A stretch of DNA of 12,274 nt from Pseudomonadota bacterium (GTDB lineage: Bacteria; Pseudomonadota; Gammaproteobacteria; Xanthomonadales; Xanthomonadaceae). Position numbers and translations under genes: made by a program. Below the pieces are notes generated by a model. The model searched no databases and had not been told where the DNA came from. It saw only the letters and a program-made list of their open reading frames with translations. The stretch is from assembly GCA_023453655.1 (NCBI GenBank), contig JAEXTE010000281.1:1-12274 (forward strand). The letters are read 5' to 3'. Shown piece by piece: positions 1 through 8,545 of the stretch (positions are counted from its first letter, which is position 1; every line of letters starts with the position of its first letter).

Positions 1-742
1 CGCCGGCCGCCGGGGCGGCGAAGGGCACGCCCCAGCCGTTGGCATGGAACATCGGCACCGCCAGCAGCACGCGTTCGCGCATCGACAGCGCCATGCCGTC
101 GGCCTGCAGGGTGCGCAGCGTATGCAGGAATACGCCACGGTGGGTGTAGGTCACGCCCTTGGGCGCACCGGTGGTGCCCGAGGTGAAGCACAGGCCGCAG
201 GGCGCGTGCTCGTCGAAGCCGCCCCAGGCGACCTCGCCCTGCGCGGCGGCGAGGACCGGTTCCAGCGGCTCGACCATGACGATGCCGTCGTCGTCCGCCG
301 CCTCCCCGTCGATCGACCACACCCGCTCCAGCGCATCGGCCTTCGCGGCGAGCCGGCGCGCCAGCGGCGCCAGGTCGGCGGATACCACCAGGGCCCGCGC
401 GCGCGACTGCGCCAGCATCGAAGCCAGGTGCGCCTCGCCCAGGCGCGGGTTGAGCGTATGGCAGACCGCGCCCATGCCCATCAGCGCGAACCAGGTTTCC
501 AGGTGTCCCTGCGTGTTCCAGGCCAGGGTGGCGACGATGTCGCCCGCGCCGAGGCCCATTGCCGCGAATGCAGCCGACAGCCGCCGGCTGCGCGCATGCA
601 GTCCCGCGTAGCCGATCCGGTCGACCTGTCCGCCTTCGCGCGCGGTAACGACCTCGGCCTGCGGATGCCACTTCGCGCCGTGCGCCAGGAACTGGTCCAG
701 GGTCAGTGCGAACGGCTGCATCTCGCCATGGATCACGGGCAT
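1..742 (-). CDS. AlkK/FadD-like fatty acyl-CoA ligase (3' part cut off by window edge)
   Basis: Adenylate-forming enzyme that would activate a carboxylic acid with ATP to an acyl-adenylate and pass it to coenzyme A in the cytoplasm. Only the N-terminal 247 residues are present; family members are about 540 long. The adenylation P-loop FTSGTTGAPKGV lies at residues 186-197. It is followed by MFHANGWG at 231-238, and ATLAWNTQGHLE with HTLNPRL lies at 71-101; both resemble the medium/long-chain AlkK-type ligases. The ATG at 742 was chosen because GAGGTG lies about 5 bases upstream and the start overlaps the preceding esterase gene by 10 bases; an in-frame ATG at 721 is the alternative. It is the fourth gene of the leftward operon, so its substrate is probably the acid released by the esterase or a derivative of it. 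Acyl chain specificity cannot be read from this fragment. Confidence 0.9.
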   Translation of the reverse strand, partial: MPVIHGEMQPFALTLDQFLAHGAKWHPQAEVVTAREGGQVDRIGYAGLHARSRRLSAAFAAMGLGAGDIVATLAWNTQGHLETWFALMGMGAVCHTLNPRLGEAHLASMLAQSRARALVVSADLAPLARRLAAKADALERVWSIDGEAADDDGIVMVEPLEPVLAAAQGEVAWGGFDEHAPCGLCFTSGTTGAPKGVTYTHRGVFLHTLRTLQADGMALSMRERVLLAVPMFHANGWGVPFAAPAAG

Positions 743-2367
743 CCGTCCACCTCGTCGGGCAACGGCGGCGAGATGATGCCGACGTTCCAGTGCCAGGGCA
801 GGCCGCCGTGCGCGCGACGGCGGCAGACCACCGTCTCGACCAGTTCGAACATGCCGGGCATCAGGTGCTCGCCCGGCGTCGGCGTGCCATCGAACGCCAT
901 GTAGGCGCGCGACTCGCCGTAAGGCGGCCAGTCCGGTGCGCCATCGGCCACGGGCGCGCCGGAACGGGCGAACGAGGTCCAGTAGTCCTGCATGGCGGCG
1001 GCCAGCGCGCGCTCGGCGCCGGTGTCGGGCGGAACGGGCCAGTTCGGTGGCGTGCCGGCGCCCGTGCCCAGCGCATAGGGAATCTCGGCGGCGTGGAAGG
1101 CATGCATGCCGGCGTCATCGGCGGCCGGATAGCCGTGGTCGAAGTAGTACAGGTAGGACGGCTGGCCCAGCGCGGTCTGGCTGCGCACCAGCCGCTCGGC
1201 GGTCCAGCCGTACATCGCGTCGCGGGTCGTGGCGAGCATCGCCTCGTCGAGGTTGTCGGGTGGATAGCGCGCCAGCATCGCGTCGGACAGTTCGCCGTAG
1301 GCGGCGCGGATGGTCGCCTCGTAGGTGGCCGCATCGGCCGGCGGAGGCGGCAGCAGGAAGCGCAGCGAACGGATCTCGCCGTCGTTGAAGCCGGCCAGGA
1401 TCGGCACCGGCGCCTGGTCGCCACGGTCGAACACCTCCACCAGCTGCGCGGGCAGGACCCGCCCGTCCACCACGCCCAGCGGGAAGAAGCCTGCCAACGC
1501 CGCCTGCACGGTGAGCGCCTGCGCATCCATGGCGCGCAGGCGCGGCAATCCACGGACCTCGATCTTGCGCGACAGCGCCACGCCCGCTTCCTCGGCAGAG
1601 GGCGTACCGTGCACGGACTCGCGCAGCGCGGGCGTCGAGATCATGTACGCGCTCTGCGCGATGGCGCGATGGAACAGGCCGCGCGCCGGCGGCGCCGCCA
1701 GCAGGTACATCACGCTCAATGCACCCGCGGATTCGCCGGCGATGGTCACATTGCCGGGATCGCCACCGAAGGCGGCGATGTTGCGCTGGACCCAGCGCAG
1801 CGCCTCGATCTGGTCGAGCAGGCCGTAGTTGCCGGACACGCCGTCGTCCGATTCCGCGCCCAGGTCGGGATGCGCCAGCCAGCCCAGCACGCCCAGCCGG
1901 TAGTTGATGCTCACCATCACCACGCCCTTGCGGGCGAGCGCCGCGCCGTCGTACATCGCCTCGCGGCCGCTGCCGGCGACCAGCGAACCGCCGTGGATCC
2001 AGACGAAGACCGGCGCGCCCTGCGCATCGGCTGGCGCCCAGACGTTGAGCGACAGGCAGTCCTCGCTGGACGGCAACGCTTCGGCCGGCGAGTAGATGCT
2101 CCCCGGCCGCGGCGGCGGCTGGTGGCAGGCCGGCCCGAAGCGGGTGGCATCGCGCACGCCGTCCCAGCGCTCTGCCGCGACCGGCGCGCGCCAGCGCTGC
2201 CGCCCCACCGGCGGCTGCGCATAGGGAATGCCGCGGAAGACGTTCACGCCGCCAAGCGCCTCGCCACGCAGTGCGCCGGCAGGCGCTTCGACCACGGGGG
2301 CATCGGCGGCGAAGGCGTGGGCCGCGCACAGCAGGACGGCCGCGGCGAAGATGCGGAAACGGATCAC
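733..2367 (-). CDS. Secreted type-B carboxylesterase
   Basis: Alpha/beta-hydrolase of the carboxylesterase type B family, 544 residues, a normal length. Residues 1-20 form a Sec signal peptide with likely cleavage after AHAFA, so the enzyme should act in the periplasm or outside. The family signatures occur in order: FRGIPYA (44-50), EDCLSLNVW (102-110), the oxyanion-hole HGG (125-127), and the nucleophile elbow GESAG with Ser213. The acidic residue is probably Glu331 in GFNDGE and the catalytic His425 in AFHAAEIPY. The start is GTG, overlapping the stop of the transporter gene by four bases (GTGA), which suggests translational coupling. It is the third gene of the receptor-transporter-esterase-ligase operon. 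Fumonisin esterase belongs to the same family and sits in a comparable receptor/permease cluster, but nothing here identifies the ester substrate. Confidence 0.93.
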   Translation of the reverse strand: MIRFRIFAAAVLLCAAHAFAADAPVVEAPAGALRGEALGGVNVFRGIPYAQPPVGRQRWRAPVAAERWDGVRDATRFGPACHQPPPRPGSIYSPAEALPSSEDCLSLNVWAPADAQGAPVFVWIHGGSLVAGSGREAMYDGAALARKGVVMVSINYRLGVLGWLAHPDLGAESDDGVSGNYGLLDQIEALRWVQRNIAAFGGDPGNVTIAGESAGALSVMYLLAAPPARGLFHRAIAQSAYMISTPALRESVHGTPSAEEAGVALSRKIEVRGLPRLRAMDAQALTVQAALAGFFPLGVVDGRVLPAQLVEVFDRGDQAPVPILAGFNDGEIRSLRFLLPPPPADAATYEATIRAAYGELSDAMLARYPPDNLDEAMLATTRDAMYGWTAERLVRSQTALGQPSYLYYFDHGYPAADDAGMHAFHAAEIPYALGTGAGTPPNWPVPPDTGAERALAAAMQDYWTSFARSGAPVADGAPDWPPYGESRAYMAFDGTPTPGEHLMPGMFELVETVVCRRRAHGGLPWHWNVGIISPPLPDEVDGCP

Positions 2368-3689
2368 AGCTGCTTCTCCCGAGCGGGCTGGCGGCGGATG
2401 CTGCGCGCGAGCAGCAGGAACAGGCCGATCGCCAGCAGGTAGAACGGAACCAGGGTGTAGAACGCCATCTGCAGCGAGCTGTCCGGATGGCTGGCGCGGA
2501 AGAAGTCGCTAGCCATGCCGAGGTAGGTCGGGCCGAAGCCCAGGCCGATCAGGTTCATCACCAGCAACAGCAATGCGCCGGAGAGCACGCGCTGATCGGG
2601 CCGCACTTCCTCCTGGACCAGGGTGACCGCCGGCGAGAGGTAGAAATAGTTCAGGCCGGTGGGCAGGAACAGGAACAGCAGCGCCAGCTCCCAGCGGCCC
2701 GCGGTGACGAAGCCGATGAAGAACGGGATGGCCAGCGCCAACCCCGCCGCCGGCAGGTAGGCGTACGCGGTGCGCGAGCGACGCGCCAGCCGGTCGATCA
2801 GGCGCCCGGACAGGAACATGCCCAGCGCACTGCCGAGACCGAACACCAGCGCGTACCACACCGCCACCTCTTCCAGGCTCATGCCCTTCTCGCGCATCAG
2901 CATCAGCACGGTGAAATTGAGCATGGCGTAGGTGACGAACTGGGTCGCGCCGCAGGCCAGCGCCATGTTGCGCAGCACCGGATTGGCGAAGAAGCCGCGG
3001 CAGGTTTCGGCGAATCCCGGCGCAGGAGCGGCGCCCTCCATGGACGCCTGCGCGGGCGCCGCATCCAGGCCGCCCTTGCGCGGCTCGCGAATGAAGGCCC
3101 ACACCCCGGCGGCGGTCATCACGCCGACGACGCCGACCCAGATGAACGCCATCCGCCAGGAATACGCCGCCGCCACCGAGGCGCCGAAGGCCACGCCCAG
3201 CGCCGCGCCGATCGGTGGACCGAGGTTGAACAGGCCCAGCGCGGTACCGCGCGTGCCGGGCGGGAAATAGTCGGAGATGATCGCGTACGAGGGCGGTACG
3301 CCGCCGGCCTCGCCGATGCCCACCGCCATGCGCGCCAGCGCCAGCTGCGGATAGCTGGAGGCCATGCCGCAGGCGGCGGTGGCCGCGCTCCAGAGCCCGC
3401 ACGAGAAGGCGAGCACCCGTACCCGGTTGCTGCGGTCGGCCAGCCAGCCCACCGGGATCGCCAGGATGCAGTAGAACATCGCGAAGTACAGCCCGCCGAT
3501 CAGGCCGAGCTGGCCGTCGCTCACGCCGAGTTCGTCCTGGATCGGCTTGGCCAGGATCGACAGCAGCTGCCGGTCGAGGAAATTGAGCACGTAGACGAAG
3601 CACAGCACCGCGAGCACGATCCAGGCGCGCAGGCCCGGGCGCGCCGCCTGCGCACCCGGAACCGCCGCGGCGGCCGGCATGCCGGCCAT
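2364..3689 (-). CDS. MFS transporter, Spinster-like
   Basis: Inner-membrane permease of the major facilitator superfamily, 441 residues with about 12 hydrophobic segments. Helix 1 carries NFLDRQ (37-41), typical of Spinster-like members. Motif A is seen as GWLADRSNRVRV (81-92) between helices 2 and 3, and ARMAVGIGEAGG (119-130) matches the helix-4 motif with Arg120. A hydrophilic loop at about 201-230 divides the two halves. The ATG at 3689 shares one base with the receptor stop codon (TGATG), and a G-rich stretch lies about 9 bases upstream. The reading frame stays open far upstream, to 5216, but that part is a shadow of the receptor gene. Second gene of the operon; it probably imports the compound taken up by the receptor or its hydrolysis product. 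Direction and substrate are inferred from context only. Confidence 0.92.
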   Translation of the reverse strand: MAGMPAAAAVPGAQAARPGLRAWIVLAVLCFVYVLNFLDRQLLSILAKPIQDELGVSDGQLGLIGGLYFAMFYCILAIPVGWLADRSNRVRVLAFSCGLWSAATAACGMASSYPQLALARMAVGIGEAGGVPPSYAIISDYFPPGTRGTALGLFNLGPPIGAALGVAFGASVAAAYSWRMAFIWVGVVGVMTAAGVWAFIREPRKGGLDAAPAQASMEGAAPAPGFAETCRGFFANPVLRNMALACGATQFVTYAMLNFTVLMLMREKGMSLEEVAVWYALVFGLGSALGMFLSGRLIDRLARRSRTAYAYLPAAGLALAIPFFIGFVTAGRWELALLFLFLPTGLNYFYLSPAVTLVQEEVRPDQRVLSGALLLLVMNLIGLGFGPTYLGMASDFFRASHPDSSLQMAFYTLVPFYLLAIGLFLLLARSIRRQPAREKQL

Positions 3690-5983
3690 CAGAACCGGAC
3701 CCCCACGCGCACGCCGACGGTGCGCGGCGGCACCCGTGCGTAGCGCCCGTCGAGGAAGGCCTCGGGATGAACGTAGGTGACCGAGCGGTCGTCGAACAGG
3801 TTCTCGACGTAGGCCCCCACCGTAACGCGCTCGAAGTCGAAGGCCAGGTTGGCGTTGGCGATCGTGTACGACTCGGTGTAGTCGAACATCGGGCTCACCA
3901 CGCCCGGCTGGCCGGGAACGTTGGGGAACATACCCGGATAGTCGCCCACATGCACCAGCGAGACCGACGCGTTGCCCGCCGCGTCGCCGAAGGCGTCGAA
4001 GCCGTAGTCGACCACCATCGAGCCCTGGAAGCGCGGCGCCGACAGTCGCGCGCCCAGGACCGCGCCGGAGATCGCCGCTTCCTCCGACGTCAGGCTGTCG
4101 ACTTCGGTGCGGTTGAACGAGCCGTTGAGCGAGAACGTCCAGTTCGCGCTGGGCCGCGCCATCACCTCGAATTCCAGGCCCTGGCTGATCGCGCCGCCGA
4201 TGTTCGTGGCGAACTGCACGGAGTCCGAGACGCGGTTGGCCTGCACCTGGATGTCGTTCCAGTCGATGTGGTAGAGCGCCAGGTTCGCGGCCAGCCGGCC
4301 GTCCAGCCAGCGGCCCTTGAGCCCGAGCTCGTAGTTGATCAGTTCGTCGGAGTCGGCGCCGAACGGAATGATGATGTCCTCGGCGTTGACCAGACTCGGC
4401 GCACCAGCGCGCGCGTTGACGATCGGCGCGCGGAAGCCGGTGGCCACGGCTGCATACGTGGTGATCGCCGGCACTGGTCGCCAGGACAGGCTCAGCCGGT
4501 ACGAAGGTCCCTTCTCCTTGGCCACCAGGCCGACGATCTCCTCGACCGGGAACACGACCAGGGGGCCGGTCGCCCCGGTCAGCGCGGCGGTGAGGTAGTT
4601 GCTGTTGTAGCCGCCGGCCAGCTGGGTGGCCTGGGCTTCGGTGCTGCCGTAGCGCAGGCCGCCGGTCGCCCACAGGTCGTCGTTGAAACGGAACGTCAGC
4701 TCGCCGAACAGCGCGCGTTCGCGCTGGTCGATGATGTTGCGGAAGCGCAGGTAGTAGGGGCTGATCGGCAGGTTGGTCATGCCGCGCGACTCGAGGAACT
4801 CCTGCGAGGAGCGGTAGAAGTAGTCGCCGGTGCGCTTCTGCTCGAACCAGAAGCCGCCGACCACCCAGTCCACGCGGCCGCCGGTCTCGGAGACCAGGCG
4901 CACTTCCTGCACGAAGCGGTCGTCGTGGTACGGCACTTCCAGCCCGAACGGGATGAGATGGCCGAAGGTCGCCGCCAGGTCCACGTCGAAGTGGGCGTCG
5001 TAGTCCGACCAGGTCGAGGAGCTGGTCAGCCTGGCGCCGTCGAACTGGTAGCCGATGGTGGCGTTGTAGTTCGTCATCGTGCCGGCGAAGCGGTCGGGCT
5101 GGTCGGAGTAGCGGACATCCTCGCCCAGGTCGGGGTTGGTGAGGCCCGAATCCTCCGGCGTGCTCTCTTCGCGCGAGGCGCGCAGCTGGACCGAGAGGCG
5201 GTCGCCGGGCTCCCACAGCAGGGTGGCGCGGCCGCCCCAGGTGTCCATCACGTTGGCATCGTCGACGCCGGTGCCGATGTTGTCGACATAGCCTTCCTCG
5301 TGGCGCTTGAAGGCGACCACGCGCAGCGCCAGCGTGTCCTCGGCCAGGGGGACATTGAGCATGGCGTTGTAACGCTGCCGCAGCGAGCCCGAGCCGCGGA
5401 CGCCGAGGTCGCCGAGGAACGAGCCCTCGAACACGTTCGGATCCGGCGCGCGGGTAAGGATGCGCAGCGCGCCGGCCAGCGAACCGGAGCCGAACAGCGT
5501 GCCCTGCGGCCCGCGCAGGAATTCCACCCGCTCCACGTCGTACAGGCTCGGGTCGAGGATGGTGGAGTTGCCGTTCGAGGAAATCGGCAGTTCGTCGATG
5601 TAGATCGCCACCGTGCTCTGCAGGTTGGCGTTGTAGCCGTTGGTGGCGATGCCGCGCGCGGTGAAGTTGTTGAAGTTGGCGGTGGGCCGGTTGAGCACCA
5701 CGCCCGGCGTTTCGTAGGCCAGGCCCTCGTAGCCCACGATGCCTTTGGCGTCGAGCTGGTCCTGCGCCAGCACGGTCACGCTGAGCGGCACGTCCTTCAG
5801 CGGCTGGCTGCGGCGCGTGGCGGTGACGATGACCCGGTCCAGCTCCTTCGCGTCGACGGACGCGTCGGCCGGCGCTTCCCGCGCCCCGGAGTCAAGTGCC
5901 TCGGCGGTGGCCTGGGCCAGCGCGGACACGGGCATGGACAACAGCGCGGCCAGCGAGGCGCACGCGAACAGACGACTTCCCAT
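3689..5983 (-). CDS. TonB-dependent outer-membrane receptor
   Basis: Outer-membrane beta-barrel for energised uptake, 764 residues. Signal peptide 1-23 is probably cleaved after ALA. A TonB-box-like stretch RVIVTATRR (50-58) opens the plug domain (about 59-180), which contains [19 protein letters not shown] (150-168), a hallmark of this receptor group. The rest is an aromatic-rich barrel ending in VGVRVGVRF, with the terminal Phe expected for barrel insertion. The ATG at 5983 is preferred over an upstream in-frame ATG at 6067 because it begins the signal peptide and has a strong GGGAGGG six bases upstream. First gene of the leftward operon, about 42 bases after a predicted transcription start. 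With a secreted esterase and an acyl-CoA ligase downstream, an organic ester is a more likely cargo than an iron siderophore; this is inference. Confidence 0.95.
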   Translation of the reverse strand: MGSRLFACASLAALLSMPVSALAQATAEALDSGAREAPADASVDAKELDRVIVTATRRSQPLKDVPLSVTVLAQDQLDAKGIVGYEGLAYETPGVVLNRPTANFNNFTARGIATNGYNANLQSTVAIYIDELPISSNGNSTILDPSLYDVERVEFLRGPQGTLFGSGSLAGALRILTRAPDPNVFEGSFLGDLGVRGSGSLRQRYNAMLNVPLAEDTLALRVVAFKRHEEGYVDNIGTGVDDANVMDTWGGRATLLWEPGDRLSVQLRASREESTPEDSGLTNPDLGEDVRYSDQPDRFAGTMTNYNATIGYQFDGARLTSSSTWSDYDAHFDVDLAATFGHLIPFGLEVPYHDDRFVQEVRLVSETGGRVDWVVGGFWFEQKRTGDYFYRSSQEFLESRGMTNLPISPYYLRFRNIIDQRERALFGELTFRFNDDLWATGGLRYGSTEAQATQLAGGYNSNYLTAALTGATGPLVVFPVEEIVGLVAKEKGPSYRLSLSWRPVPAITTYAAVATGFRAPIVNARAGAPSLVNAEDIIIPFGADSDELINYELGLKGRWLDGRLAANLALYHIDWNDIQVQANRVSDSVQFATNIGGAISQGLEFEVMARPSANWTFSLNGSFNRTEVDSLTSEEAAISGAVLGARLSAPRFQGSMVVDYGFDAFGDAAGNASVSLVHVGDYPGMFPNVPGQPGVVSPMFDYTESYTIANANLAFDFERVTVGAYVENLFDDRSVTYVHPEAFLDGRYARVPPRTVGVRVGVRF

Positions 5984-5989
5984 ACAGAT

Positions 5990-5996
5990 CCCTCCC
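5990..5996 (-). promoter_or_regulatory. Ribosome-binding site of the receptor gene
   Basis: GGGAGGG on the minus strand ends six bases before the ATG at 5983. It decides that start over the longer frame beginning at 6067, and it is by far the best such site in the leftward operon, whose other genes overlap and probably rely on coupling. Confidence 0.8.
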
Positions 5997-6031
5997 ACAG
6001 GATGCTGGTTCAGCAAGACGCGATGGACCGG

Positions 6032-6060
6032 ATACTGGGCGCGGCCCGGGCCCCTGTCAA
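6032..6060 (-). promoter_or_regulatory. Sigma70-like promoter of the leftward operon
   Basis: The minus strand reads a perfect TTGACA (-35, 6060-6055), a 17-base spacer, then CAGTAT (-10, 6037-6032), which matches three of six consensus positions. Predicted transcription begins near 6025, giving a leader of about 42 bases before the receptor ATG. The -35 box shares its first two bases with the palindromic operator. Confidence 0.6.
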
Positions 6061-6086
6061 TACTCACTCACACGTTTGTGAGTATT
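6059..6086. promoter_or_regulatory. Palindromic operator next to the receptor promoter
   Basis: The outer arms AATACTCAC (6059-6067) and GTGAGTATT (6078-6086) are perfect 9-base inverted repeats. A second symmetric pairing uses ACTCACA (6066-6072) and TGTGAGT (6077-6083) around CGTT. The left side carries ACTC twice in tandem, which creates the two overlapping dyads. The AT-rich site stands out in very GC-rich DNA and abuts the -35 box, as expected for a dimeric repressor or activator, for instance of the TetR type. The regulator gene is not in this window, and the family is a guess from site shape. Confidence 0.6.
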
Positions 6087-6163
6087 TTCTGCGGTGCAGC
6101 ATGGGCGGGGCCCCTGCCCCCTCCGGGGAGCCCACGCCCCCGCCTATTCGCCGGTGGGCTGGG

Positions 6164-6204
6164 CCGGTGCGCGCGGACCCTTGCGCAGGACCCGCGCGCA
6201 CCGG
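6164..6204. repeat. 13-bp perfect inverted repeat upstream of the ahcY -10 box
   Basis: CCGGTGCGCGCGG (6164-6176) and CCGCGCGCACCGG (6192-6204) are exact reverse complements separated by 15 bases. GGACCC also occurs twice as a direct repeat (6175-6180 and 6188-6193). The right arm covers the expected -35 position and ends 8 bases before TATAAT. No run of T follows on either strand, so an intrinsic terminator is unlikely; an operator or cruciform is more plausible. Function is unknown. Confidence 0.6.
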
Positions 6205-6212
6205 GCAGGGCT

Positions 6213-6218
6213 TATAAT
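6213..6218 (+). promoter_or_regulatory. ahcY promoter -10 box
   Basis: A perfect TATAAT in GC-rich DNA, positioned so that transcription would begin near 6225, just before the riboswitch. No good -35 hexamer lies 16-19 bases upstream, so the promoter may depend on a protein bound to the inverted repeat at 6164-6204. Confidence 0.7.
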
Positions 6219-6228
6219 TGCGGGCTAC

Positions 6229-6301
6229 GCCGAGGGGCGCTGCGACCGCGGAAATCCGCGGCCAGGCTCGGTGGGAAACGACCGCGACAACGGCGCCCGT
6301 C
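6229..6301 (+). ncRNA. S-adenosylhomocysteine (SAH) riboswitch
   Basis: The leader matches the conserved SAH aptamer: CCGAGGGGCGCTGCGACC at its start, GCCAGGCTCGG in the middle and AACGGCGCCC at its end. P1 pairs GGGCGC (6235-6240) with GCGCCC (6293-6298). A hairpin pairs CCGCGG (6246-6251) with CCGCGG (6256-6261) around AAAT. The pseudoknot pairs CCGAG (6230-6234) with CTCGG (6267-6271). This class binds SAH and raises expression of SAH-recycling genes, which fits ahcY directly downstream. It lies just after the TATAAT box, so it should be present in the whole transcript. Confidence 0.95.
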
Positions 6302-6335
6302 AACACGAGTCCCCCACGGACTCCCGACGACGGAG
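6297..6335 (+). promoter_or_regulatory. ahcY: Riboswitch expression platform and ahcY ribosome-binding site
   Basis: The Shine-Dalgarno GGAG lies at 6332-6335, six bases before the ATG. CCGTC (6297-6301), which overlaps the 3' strand of P1, can pair with GACGG (6329-6333) and so cover the start of the Shine-Dalgarno. CTCC (6321-6324) can also pair with GGAG. A competing hairpin is GAGTCC (6307-6312) with GGACTC (6318-6323). Inferred logic: SAH stabilises P1, frees GGAG and turns translation on. Confidence 0.65.
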
Positions 6336-6341
6336 CACCAC

Positions 6342-7787
<1,446 letters not shown>

Positions 7788-7810
7788 GCCGCGCCAGCCG
7801 CGGAACGACG

Positions 7811-7842
7811 CCGGGCGCCTCCGTGGCGCCCGGTTCTTTTTT
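7811..7842 (+). terminator. Rho-independent terminator after ahcY
   Basis: Perfect 9-base stem CCGGGCGCC (7811-7819) and GGCGCCCGG (7825-7833) with loop TCCGT, followed by TTCTTTTTT (7834-7842). It begins 23 bases after the ahcY stop and ends only 16 bases before the next ATG. Confidence 0.95.
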
Positions 7843-7858
7843 GAGGGTCCACCGCCGA

Positions 7859-8545
7859 ATGACAAGTGTTGCCCAACCGGTGCCCGTGGCCGGACCGGTG
7901 TTCCTGCGCCAGCTGGCCCGCCTGGGCGGCGGCGCGGACGTTGGCCAGGGTCCGCCGCTGGCGGCGACGCTGGCGCAGTGGATCGACTGGCACCGGGCGG
8001 TGGCGCTCGCCGGCGCGCTCGACGACCGCCTGCCCGAGGCTACCGAGCCGCCGTCCGCCGAGTCCGCTCCGGGCGAAGCCTGCGCGCAGCGCCACGCGCA
8101 GCTGCGGGAGGCCATCCTCGCCGATCCCCTGCTCTCGACCCATGGCCGGACGACCGAAGTCGCGGCCACGGAGTTCGCGCCGTTCCGCGCGTGCCATCTC
8201 GCCCACCAGCGCGCCATGCTCGCCGCCACCGGGCGCCTGCGCGGCCGCCTGCGCGACCTGCTGGGAACCGTGCCGCGCCTGGCGCGCCTGGGCGAAGTGG
8301 ACGCGGCGCTGGAGCGGGCACTCGCTCCGCGCGAGCACGCCCTGCTCGGCCAGCTGCCCGACCTGCTCGCCGACCACTTCGAACGCATGCGCGCCCAGGC
8401 CGAAGCCGCCGGCACGGCGACCGGGGCCTGGCTCGACCGGTTCCGGCTCGACCTGCGCGAGCTCCTGCTGGCCGAACTCGACCTGCGTTTTTCCCCCGTC
8501 CAAGCGCTGCTCGCCGCGCTGCGCACTGCCGACTCCACGCCATGA
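7859..8545 (+). CDS. DUF3348 family protein
   Basis: Protein of unknown function, 228 residues, no signal peptide or membrane segment, predicted mostly helical and cytoplasmic. It fits my recollection of the DUF3348 family throughout: an N-terminal FLRQLARLG (15-23), LAQWIDWHRAVALAGALD (38-55), a central helical block with LRGRLRDLLG, LARLGEVDAALERALAPRE and LLGQLPDLLADHFERMR (127-178), and a C-terminal LLLAELDLRFSPVQALLAAL (202-221). The ATG at 7859 has GAGGG about 11 bases upstream, a little far, and sits right behind the ahcY terminator; a TTG at 7841 is a weaker alternative. Its stop overlaps the next start by four bases (ATGA). It heads the motor-like operon, so it may regulate, assemble or couple to that membrane complex; this role is inference. 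Confidence 0.85.
   Translation: MTSVAQPVPVAGPVFLRQLARLGGGADVGQGPPLAATLAQWIDWHRAVALAGALDDRLPEATEPPSAESAPGEACAQRHAQLREAILADPLLSTHGRTTEVAATEFAPFRACHLAHQRAMLAATGRLRGRLRDLLGTVPRLARLGEVDAALERALAPREHALLGQLPDLLADHFERMRAQAEAAGTATGAWLDRFRLDLRELLLAELDLRFSPVQALLAALRTADSTP

Larger units (their letters stand above)
5984..6341. other. Divergent intergenic control region
   Basis: This 358-base gap separates the leftward receptor operon from rightward ahcY. From left to right it contains the receptor leader and promoter, the palindromic operator, a GC-rich nested hairpin candidate (TGGGC 6102-6106 with GCCCA 6130-6134, and CCCC 6111-6114 with GGGG 6125-6128), a 13-base inverted repeat, the ahcY -10 box, and the SAH riboswitch with its expression platform. 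No protein-coding gene is supported inside it. Confidence 0.85.

Noticed and set aside
706..2442. Long plus-strand open frame (578 residues) opposite the esterase
   Set aside because: It is antisense to a clear esterase with all catalytic motifs; its product is His/Arg/Gly-rich low-complexity sequence with no family resemblance, as expected in GC-rich DNA.
2271..3743. Plus-strand open frame (490 residues) opposite the MFS gene
   Set aside because: Antisense shadow of the transporter; sequence is rich in Arg, Gln and His without any domain pattern.
3690..5216. Minus-strand N-terminal extension of the MFS frame to 950 residues
   Set aside because: The extension is an out-of-frame reading of the receptor gene; the transporter itself starts at 3689 with a normal length and helix 1.
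5984..6067. Longer receptor start at 6067
   Set aside because: It would place 28 hydrophilic residues before the signal peptide and begin upstream of the predicted transcription start; 5983 has a strong ribosome site.
6102..6134. GC-rich nested hairpin as a terminator
   Set aside because: No T-run follows on either strand and the pairing is interrupted; in DNA this GC-rich such folds are common.
3767..6217. Plus-strand open frame of 816 residues opposite the receptor gene
   Set aside because: Antisense shadow of the TonB-dependent receptor that also runs through the promoter region and most of the inverted repeat.
5739..6341. Extended ahcY frame starting at 5739
   Set aside because: This part is antisense to the receptor gene and spans the riboswitch; ATG 6342 gives the standard 481-residue protein.
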